NCBI GenBank assembly: GCA_028698975.1
Contig: JAQVVK010000020.1
Location: 1 to 18,034 of the forward strand
Reading direction: 5' to 3'
Length of the DNA: 18,034 nucleotides
From: Victivallaceae bacterium
GTDB taxonomy: Bacteria; Verrucomicrobiota; Lentisphaeria; Victivallales; Victivallaceae
Made by a program: the position numbers and the translations under genes. Below are positions 13,105 to 18,034 of the stretch, in pieces (the first letter of the stretch is position 1; every line of letters begins with the position of its first letter). The notes beneath the pieces are model-generated. The model had not been told where the DNA came from, ran no database searches, and saw only the letters and a list, made by a program, of their open reading frames with translations.

Positions 13105-14287
13105 ACCATTGAAGATCTGCCACGTCATCACCCGCATGATCGTCGGGGGAGCCCAGGAAAACACCCTTGCCACGGTACGCGGCCACCTTGCCCACGGCAA
13201 CCCGACCACGCTGGTCACCGGCCCGTCGCCCGGACGCGAAGGGCAGTTGCTGGAGCATCTTGCGCTTGCGCCCGAAAACGTGGCGGTGTTTCCCGAGCTG
13301 GTGCGCGAGATTTCGCCTTACGACGACACGGCGGCCTTTTTCCGGCTGCGCCGTTTTTTCATCGAGCATAAGTTTGACGTCGTGCATACCCACACCTCCA
13401 AAGCCGGCATCATCGGCCGGCTGGCGGCCCGATCCGCCGGGGTGCCGGTGGTGGTGCATACCGTGCACGGTCAAGCCTTTCACCCTTATCAGTCGCCGTG
13501 GAAAAACCGTTTGTTCATCGCGGCCGAACGCCTTGCCGCGAGCCGCTGCGACCGCATCTACACCGTGGCTCAGGCCATGATCGACCAGTGTGTGGCGGCT
13601 CATATCGCGCCGCGTGAAAAGTATCAGGTGGTTTACAGCGGCATGGATATGTCGCGTTTCACGGCGGCCAAACGCGACCCGGAACTTCGGGCAAAACTCC
13701 GTATTCCGGAAGACGCCCGGGTGATCGCCACGCTGGCCCGACTCTCGCCGCAGAAAGGATATGAGTTTGTGATCCCGGCGGCGGCCGAAATAATCCGCCG
13801 TTTCCCCGGCACTCTGCTGCTCATCATTGGCGACGGATCGATGCACGCGCAACTGCTGGAGCAGGCGCGGGCGGCCGGTATCGGTCAGGCGGTGCGCTTC
13901 GCCGGGCTGATCCCGCCGGATCAGGTGCCTGACTATCTGGCGCAAGCCGATCTATTGTGGCATCTGTCTTTGCACGAGGGGTTGCCGCGCTCGGTGGTGC
14001 AGGCGTTGGCGGTGGGGATACCCGCGATCGGTTTTGCGCTGGACGGCACCCCGGAGGTTATCCTTGACGGCAAGACCGGCTTCTGCGTTCCGCCGGAGAG
14101 CATCTTTGACGTGGTGATCTCGACCGGCAAGCTGTGGAAAAATCCGGAGCTGGCGCGTGAAATGGGTCGTCGCGGGCAGGAATTGGTGACCGGGCGATTT
14201 GACATACCGCTTATGGTGGACACGCTCGAAACCTCATACCGCCAACTCCTGAACGCGGCGGTTCTGCGGCGCGGAGATTTGATGTAA
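13091..14287 (+). CDS. Glycosyltransferase family 4 (GT-B fold)
   Basis: The 398-residue product is a two-Rossmann-domain retaining glycosyltransferase. The N-terminal domain begins KICHVITRMIVGGAQENTLA (8-27) and contains VVHTHTSKAGIIGRLAAR (97-114), with the acceptor-side histidine region VVHTVHGQAFH (121-131). The C-terminal donor domain begins near IATLARLSPQKGYE (212-225), with GDGSMHAQL (248-256) and HEGLPRSVVQALAVGIPAIG (295-314). The second glutamate of the usual EX7E motif is Gln304, a substitution seen in part of the family, so activity is not excluded. Such enzymes transfer sugars from nucleotide sugars to lipid-linked glycans at the inner face of the membrane. The start overlaps comEC by 14 bases; translation is likely coupled. 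It probably works with the upstream epimerase in glycan assembly. Confidence 0.93.
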   Translation: MNSNRPLKICHVITRMIVGGAQENTLATVRGHLAHGNPTTLVTGPSPGREGQLLEHLALAPENVAVFPELVREISPYDDTAAFFRLRRFFIEHKFDVVHTHTSKAGIIGRLAARSAGVPVVVHTVHGQAFHPYQSPWKNRLFIAAERLAASRCDRIYTVAQAMIDQCVAAHIAPREKYQVVYSGMDMSRFTAAKRDPELRAKLRIPEDARVIATLARLSPQKGYEFVIPAAAEIIRRFPGTLLLIIGDGSMHAQLLEQARAAGIGQAVRFAGLIPPDQVPDYLAQADLLWHLSLHEGLPRSVVQALAVGIPAIGFALDGTPEVILDGKTGFCVPPESIFDVVISTGKLWKNPELAREMGRRGQELVTGRFDIPLMVDTLETSYRQLLNAAVLRRGDLM

Positions 14288-14320
14288 CTTGCATTATTGC
14301 AATAAAAAAGCGACCTTTGC

Positions 14321-14348
14321 TTGCAAATTTGTAATAAAGCATTAAATT
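14321..14348 (+). promoter_or_regulatory. Candidate sigma-70-type promoter of the small lipoprotein gene
   Basis: TTGCAA (14321-14326) and TAAATT (14343-14348) have a 16-base spacer. Transcription would start near 14355, which is after an upstream in-frame ATG (14349) but 30 bases before the ATG at 14385, and so supports the latter as the start. An additional dyad TTGCA-TTAT-TGCAA (14289-14302) lies just upstream, after the glycosyltransferase stop. Confidence 0.45.
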
Positions 14349-14384
14349 ATGGGACGGCAAAAAACGAGAATTGGAATTTCTTAC

Positions 14385-14783
14385 ATGTATAAAAGTATTT
14401 CTCTTGCGATAACAGCGGCATTTTTTCTGCTGTTCTCCGCCGGCTGCGCGGTGGAAAACAACTACCTCAATCCGGCGGATTTTGCCGATTATCTGAAACG
14501 CGACGGCGTACCGACCGGCGCGGTGCGTCCGCTGCCAGGCGATCCGTTTCAGGCCACATCCGGGGCGGGCATCATGGTCGGAAATTCCGAGATCGGCGTC
14601 TATAAGTTCGATCCCAACTCCAAACAAGGCTCCGAGCATCTTGAGCGGGTGCGCGAAAGCGAGCGGCTTTACATCAACGGCATTCCCTACCCGGTCGTAG
14701 TGGTGGGGTCTTTTGTCGTATTCGGTCTGGAAAAGAACACTCACAAGCGGGAGATCATCCGCACTTTCAAAAAATTCTATTGA
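14385..14783 (+). CDS. Small predicted lipoprotein of unknown family
   Basis: The 132-residue product starts MYKSISLAITAAFFLLFSAG with Cys21 in the lipobox FSAGC, so lipid anchoring after Sec export is likely. The residue after the cysteine is Ala, so under the E. coli +2 rule it would go to the outer membrane. The mature part contains EIGVYKFDPNS and ends in a strongly hydrophobic beta pattern IPYPVVVVGSFVVFGLEK (about 107-124), then a basic tail THKREIIRTFKKFY. I do not recognise a family. GGAA lies about eight bases before this ATG, and the -10 element sits immediately before an earlier in-frame ATG at 14349, so the later start is chosen. It stands alone between the glycosyltransferase and ppdK and may be a separately transcribed gene. 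Confidence 0.75.
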   Translation: MYKSISLAITAAFFLLFSAGCAVENNYLNPADFADYLKRDGVPTGAVRPLPGDPFQATSGAGIMVGNSEIGVYKFDPNSKQGSEHLERVRESERLYINGIPYPVVVVGSFVVFGLEKNTHKREIIRTFKKFY

Positions 14784-14898
14784 TACCACACCGGCGCGCG
14801 CATGAAAATAATGAAGTCGTGGTAGTAACAAAATAAAAAAGTAAAAAGTAAAAAAAAGCGTAAGCGCGGCCGGCAAACAACTGCATCAGGAGGAAACA

Positions 14899-17643
14899 AT
14901 GGCAGTGAAGAAGTATGTGTACGGGTTCGGCGGAGGAAAGTCGGACGGCTCTGGCGCAATGAAGGATCTGCTCGGCGGCAAGGGAGCCAATCTGGCTGAA
15001 ATGGCCTCGCTGGGGCTTCCGGTTCCGCCGGGATTTACCATCTCGACCGAGTGCTGTATTGATTATCTCGTAAACGGCGGCAAACTGCCGGCCGGAGTGG
15101 ACGCCGAGGTGGAGAAGGCCTTGGCCAAGGTCGAGAAGATCATGGGTATGAAGTTCGGCGACGCCAAGAACCCGCTACTGGTCTCGTGCCGTTCGGGCGC
15201 ACGCAGTTCGATGCCCGGCATGATGGAAACCGTGCTCAACGTGGGGCTGGCCGCTTCGACTATTCCCGGATTGATCGCCAAGACCAAAAACGAGCGTTTC
15301 GTTTATGACGCCTATCGCCGCCTCATCATGATGTATTCCGATGTGGTCATGGAGAAGGCCGAGGGCATCGAGCCGGCCGAAGGACAGGCCATTCGCAAAC
15401 AGCTTGACGCCATGCTCGACGATGTCAAGGTCAAAAAAGGTTACAAAAACGACACCGACCTCACCGTTGACGACCTGAAATCGCTCTGTGACAAATTCAA
15501 GAAACAGATCAAGAAGACCTTGGGACGCGAGTTCCCCGACGACCCGGTCGAGCAGTTGCGCGGCGGTATCGGCGCGGTGTTCAAGAGCTGGAACGGCAAA
15601 AAGGCGATATCCTACCGTCGCATTGAGGGTATTCCCGACGATTGGGGCACCGCCGTCAACGTGCAGAGCATGGTGTTCGGCAATATGGGAGAAACGTCGG
15701 CCACCGGCGTGGCGTTCACCCGCGACCCGGCCACCGGTGACGACAAGTTCTACGGCGAGTGGCTCATCAACGCGCAGGGCGAAGACGTGGTGGCGGGCAC
15801 CCGCACCCCGAACCCGCTCAACCGCGACACCCGCAACGAGCAAAACAAGCACCTCAAGTCGATGGAGGAGCTTTACCCGCAGCTCTACAAGCAGCTTTTC
15901 GGCATCCGCAACACGCTTGAGCAGCATTATCACGACATGCTCGATATCGAGTTCACCATTCAGGAGGGCGTGCTTTACATGCTCCAGTGCCGCGTCGGCA
16001 AACGCACCGGCACCGCCGCGCTCAATATGGCGATGGATATGCTCGACGAGAAACTGATCGACGAAGCCACCGCCGTCACCCGGGTCGCTCCGACCCAGAT
16101 GGACGAGCTGCTTCACCCGATCCTCGACTCCGCCGCCGAAAAGAATGCGCTCGTGATCGCCAAGGGTCTGCCCGCCGGTCCGGGCGGAGCGGTCGGCCGC
16201 ATCGTATTTTCCAGCGACGAGGCGGTGGAAGCCGCCGCGCAGGGAGAATCGGTGATCATGGTCCGTGAAGACACCAACCCGGAAGACGTTGAGGGCATGC
16301 GTGCCGCCGCCGGTATTCTCACCGCGCGCGGCGGTATGACCAGTCATGCCGCGCTGGTCTGCCGCGGCTGGGGCAAGTGCTGCATCGTCGGCGCGGGCGA
16401 GATCGAAGTCGATGAAGTAGCCAAGACGATGACCGCCAACGGCAAAGTCTATACCTCGACCGATCACTTGAGCTTGAACGGCACTCGCGGTTACGCATAC
16501 AAAGGCGAACTTGCGACAGTCGATTCCAGCGAAAATCTGCGTTTCCGCAAGTTCATGGAGCTGGCCGACAAATTCCGCAAGCTCGGGGTGCGCGCCAACG
16601 CCGACAACCCGGACGACGCCGCCACCGCCGATGCTTTCGGCGCCGAGGGTATCGGGTTATTTCGTACCGAGCACATGTTCTACGGCAAAAACAGCGAAAA
16701 ACCGCTTTTCTGCCTGCGCAAGATGATCCTCAGCACGACGCTTGATGAGCGCAAAAAAGCACTCGACGAGCTTTTTATCTACGTCACCAACGATGTCAAA
16801 GCCACGCTGCGCGCCATGAAGGGCAAGCCGGTCACGTTCCGTCTGCTCGATCCGCCGCTGCATGAGTTTGTGCCGTCCGCGCCGGAGGCCCGTCTTGAGC
16901 TGGCCAAGTCGCTGGGCATCACAGTCGAAGACATCGCCAAGCGCGCCGAGGGTCTGCATGAGACCAACCCGATGATGGGTCATCGCGGCGTCCGGCTGGG
17001 GGTCACCTACCCGGAAGTATCCGAAATGCAGATGCGGGCGATCCTCGAGGCCGCCGCCGAAATAATCCGTGACGGCAAGCCGTGCATACCCGAGATCATG
17101 ATCCCGGTCACCTGCGACGCTTCCGAGCTGCGTTTCCAGAAAGCGATCCTCGAACGGGTCGCCAAGGAGACCGCCAAGAAGTTCAAGATGAAAAAACTTG
17201 ACTATCTGGTCGGCACCATGATCGAGATCCCCCGTGCCGCGCTGCTGGCCGACGAAATGGCCGAGGAGGCCGATTTCTTCAGCTTCGGCACCAACGACCT
17301 CACCCAGATGACGTTTGGCTTCAGCCGTGACGACATCGGCAGTTTCCTCGGAGATTACCTCAACAAGAAGCTGCTGGATTCCGATCCGTTCCAGACGATC
17401 GACCAGAAGGGCGTCGGCAAGCTGATCGAGATGGCGGTGAAATCCGGCCGTTCGGTCAAGTCGCACCTCAAGATCGGTATATGCGGCGAACAGGGCGGCG
17501 AGGCCAAATCGGTGATGTTCTGTCACCGCATGGGTTTGAACTATGTCTCCTGCAGCCCGTTCCGGGTGCCGATCGCCAGACTGGCGGCGGCTCAGGCGGC
17601 GATTTCCGAAGCCAAGCGCAAGGTGGGCAAGAGCTCCAAGTAA
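14899..17643 (+). CDS. ppdK: Pyruvate, phosphate dikinase
   Basis: The 914-residue length suits PPDK, which interconverts pyruvate + ATP + Pi with phosphoenolpyruvate + AMP + PPi. It starts with the ATP-grasp domain (KDLLGGKGANLAEMASLGLP at about 23-42, and SCRSGARSSMPGMMETVLNV at 96-115). The swivelling phosphohistidine domain has GGMTSHAALVCRGWG with His483 as phosphorylated residue. The C-terminal TIM barrel has LFRTEHMF near 591, HRGVRLG near 695, GTMIEIPRAAL near 775 and Cys885 in YVSCSPFRVPIARLAAAQA, the catalytic cysteine. A strong AGGAGG sits six bases upstream of the ATG. In many anaerobes the enzyme links glycolysis and gluconeogenesis reversibly. It ends at a strong terminator and appears monocistronic. 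Codon use is strongly biased towards C/G third positions, consistent with high expression. Confidence 0.97.
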   Translation: MAVKKYVYGFGGGKSDGSGAMKDLLGGKGANLAEMASLGLPVPPGFTISTECCIDYLVNGGKLPAGVDAEVEKALAKVEKIMGMKFGDAKNPLLVSCRSGARSSMPGMMETVLNVGLAASTIPGLIAKTKNERFVYDAYRRLIMMYSDVVMEKAEGIEPAEGQAIRKQLDAMLDDVKVKKGYKNDTDLTVDDLKSLCDKFKKQIKKTLGREFPDDPVEQLRGGIGAVFKSWNGKKAISYRRIEGIPDDWGTAVNVQSMVFGNMGETSATGVAFTRDPATGDDKFYGEWLINAQGEDVVAGTRTPNPLNRDTRNEQNKHLKSMEELYPQLYKQLFGIRNTLEQHYHDMLDIEFTIQEGVLYMLQCRVGKRTGTAALNMAMDMLDEKLIDEATAVTRVAPTQMDELLHPILDSAAEKNALVIAKGLPAGPGGAVGRIVFSSDEAVEAAAQGESVIMVREDTNPEDVEGMRAAAGILTARGGMTSHAALVCRGWGKCCIVGAGEIEVDEVAKTMTANGKVYTSTDHLSLNGTRGYAYKGELATVDSSENLRFRKFMELADKFRKLGVRANADNPDDAATADAFGAEGIGLFRTEHMFYGKNSEKPLFCLRKMILSTTLDERKKALDELFIYVTNDVKATLRAMKGKPVTFRLLDPPLHEFVPSAPEARLELAKSLGITVEDIAKRAEGLHETNPMMGHRGVRLGVTYPEVSEMQMRAILEAAAEIIRDGKPCIPEIMIPVTCDASELRFQKAILERVAKETAKKFKMKKLDYLVGTMIEIPRAALLADEMAEEADFFSFGTNDLTQMTFGFSRDDIGSFLGDYLNKKLLDSDPFQTIDQKGVGKLIEMAVKSGRSVKSHLKIGICGEQGGEAKSVMFCHRMGLNYVSCSPFRVPIARLAAAQAAISEAKRKVGKSSK

Positions 17644-17658
17644 TCACTCACGAATACC

Positions 17659-17702
17659 AACTCGTTCTTTTCCCGTCGGGGGAAAGAACGAGTTTTTTTT
17701 CC
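17659..17702 (+). terminator. Strong intrinsic terminator after ppdK
   Basis: AACTCGTTCTTTTCCC (17659-17674) pairs with GGGGAAAGAACGAGTT (17679-17694) over 16 positions with a single G-U wobble and a four-base loop GTCG. It is followed by an uninterrupted T-tract to 17700. It lies 15 bases after the ppdK stop. The remaining gap to 17800 shows a CCTTTAAAGG dyad (17701-17710) but no gene. Confidence 0.95.
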
Positions 17703-17800
17703 TTTAAAGGGTGGAGGCGACGGCGGCTCCGGCAAAAGATGGCGATACTGCCAAAATGTGCTTTCTGACGCAAAAAAACGATGAATTAACTCCGTACGGG

Positions 17801-17858
17801 TTGCCAAATCCGGTTTGAACGTGTATCTTTATATAAAGTATATTCAAATCCGGATTGA
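17801..17858 (+). promoter_or_regulatory. Promoter region of the LptF/LptG-like gene with two 14-base direct repeats
   Basis: Two candidate -35/-10 pairs overlap: TTGCCA (17801)/TATCTT (17824) with a 17-base spacer, and TTGAAC (17815)/TATATT (17839) with 18. CAAATCCGGTTTGA (17805-17818) and CAAATCCGGATTGA (17845-17858) agree at 13 of 14 positions, 40 bases apart, bracketing the -10 elements; AATCCGGATT in the second copy is a perfect dyad. CTTTATATAAAG (17827-17838) is a further 12-base dyad between them. The arrangement looks like paired operator sites, but the regulator is unknown. Confidence 0.5.
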
Positions 17859-17863
17859 CAACA

Positions 17864-18034
17864 ATGAAAATTCTGAACTGGTACGTCACCCGCGGTTTTC
17901 TGCTCGCGTTTTTTATGGCCATCGGCATACTGACTTTCGGCATGACCGGGGCCAACCTGATAAAGGTGCTCGACGTGGTCTCACGCGGAATACCGCTGGA
18001 AACTTTCCTGCGTTTCACGGTCTATATTTTGCCG
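17864..18034 (+). CDS. LptF/LptG-family permease, N-terminal part (runs off the window)
   Basis: Fifty-seven residues are present, starting MKILNWYVTRGFLLAFFMAI followed by ILTFGMTGANLIKVLDVVS, RGIPLETFLRF and YILP. A short cytoplasmic start, a first membrane helix (about 11-32), an amphipathic linker with 'I-----S-GIPL---L' and the start of the second helix match the YjgP/YjgQ (LptF/LptG) family. These inner-membrane proteins pair with the LptB ATPase to lift lipopolysaccharide towards the outer membrane. LptF and LptG cannot be told apart from this much sequence. The ribosome site is weak. The gene has its own promoter region after the ppdK terminator, and its presence supports a Gram-negative envelope. 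Confidence 0.82.
   Translation, partial: MKILNWYVTRGFLLAFFMAIGILTFGMTGANLIKVLDVVSRGIPLETFLRFTVYILP

Noticed and set aside
13973..14010. Glu-to-Gln change in the EX7E motif of the GT4 enzyme as evidence of an inactive enzyme
   Set aside because: Gln at this position is found in part of the GT4 family, so it is not by itself a sign of inactivation.
14349..14384. Earlier ATG at 14349 for the small lipoprotein
   Set aside because: It would precede the signal peptide with a basic tail and lies immediately after the -10 element, probably upstream of the transcription start.
14784..14898. A-rich repeats (AAAAAGT units) and TACCAC/GTGGTA pair upstream of ppdK as a riboswitch or terminator
   Set aside because: The pairing is only six bases across a long loop and the A-runs are on the wrong side for a plus-strand terminator; no known riboswitch pattern is seen.
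15175..17526. Long minus-strand frames opposite ppdK (430 and 289 residues)
   Set aside because: They arise from strong third-position GC bias of ppdK; the sense frame has all PPDK motifs.
1..18034. CRISPR arrays, tRNA or rRNA genes, intact insertion sequences
   Set aside because: No regularly spaced repeats, cloverleaf-like segments, rRNA-like stretches or transposase motifs were seen by eye on either strand.

Overview
The window looks like chromosomal DNA of a Gram-negative bacterium with moderately high GC. Outer-membrane secretin-like proteins, two lipoproteins, an LptF/LptG-type permease and pyruvate phosphate dikinase all fit. The FAD-oxidoreductase/OYE/ThuA-like/dehydrogenase gene set and the tandem short secretins suggest the PVC group, probably Lentisphaerae/Verrucomicrobia. 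That placement is inference from gene style, not from a marker gene.

Left part (1-4277). The extreme left holds a minus-strand gene fragment that runs off the window. It abuts, near 120-155, the plus-strand 3' end of a FAD-dependent-oxidoreductase-like gene; this looks like an old recombination breakpoint. From there a tightly packed plus-strand cluster follows: XRE-cupin regulator, OYE-family flavin oxidoreductase, ThuA-like protein and a D-2-hydroxyacid dehydrogenase. The first four genes overlap by 1-4 bases and the last follows 9 bases later with a good ribosome binding site. It reads as a catabolic/redox operon with its own regulator, probably for a sugar-derived or similar small molecule.

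Middle part (4278-9803), minus strand. A sigma-54-type promoter precedes glnK (PII) and amt (ammonium channel). Downstream on the same strand lie two divergent paralogous secretin-like exported proteins and a small lipoprotein. GC-rich hairpins sit in two of the intergenic gaps, and a terminator hairpin with a T-tract ends the run against the convergent left operon.

Right part (10047-18034), plus strand. A sigma-70-like promoter drives a three-gene overlapping unit: sugar-nucleotide epimerase/dehydratase, ComEC/Rec2-type membrane protein with a decayed metallo-beta-lactamase domain, and a GT4 glycosyltransferase. Then come an unrecognised small lipoprotein, ppdK with a strong intrinsic terminator, and the start of an LptF/LptG-family permease whose promoter is flanked by two copies of a 14-base repeat.

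I found no RNA genes, CRISPR arrays, intact insertion sequences or phage genes. Most of the window is ordinary. The most interesting points are the sigma-54/PII/Amt unit followed by tandem secretins, the ComEC with degenerate metal ligands, the PII without Tyr51, and the left-edge breakpoint.
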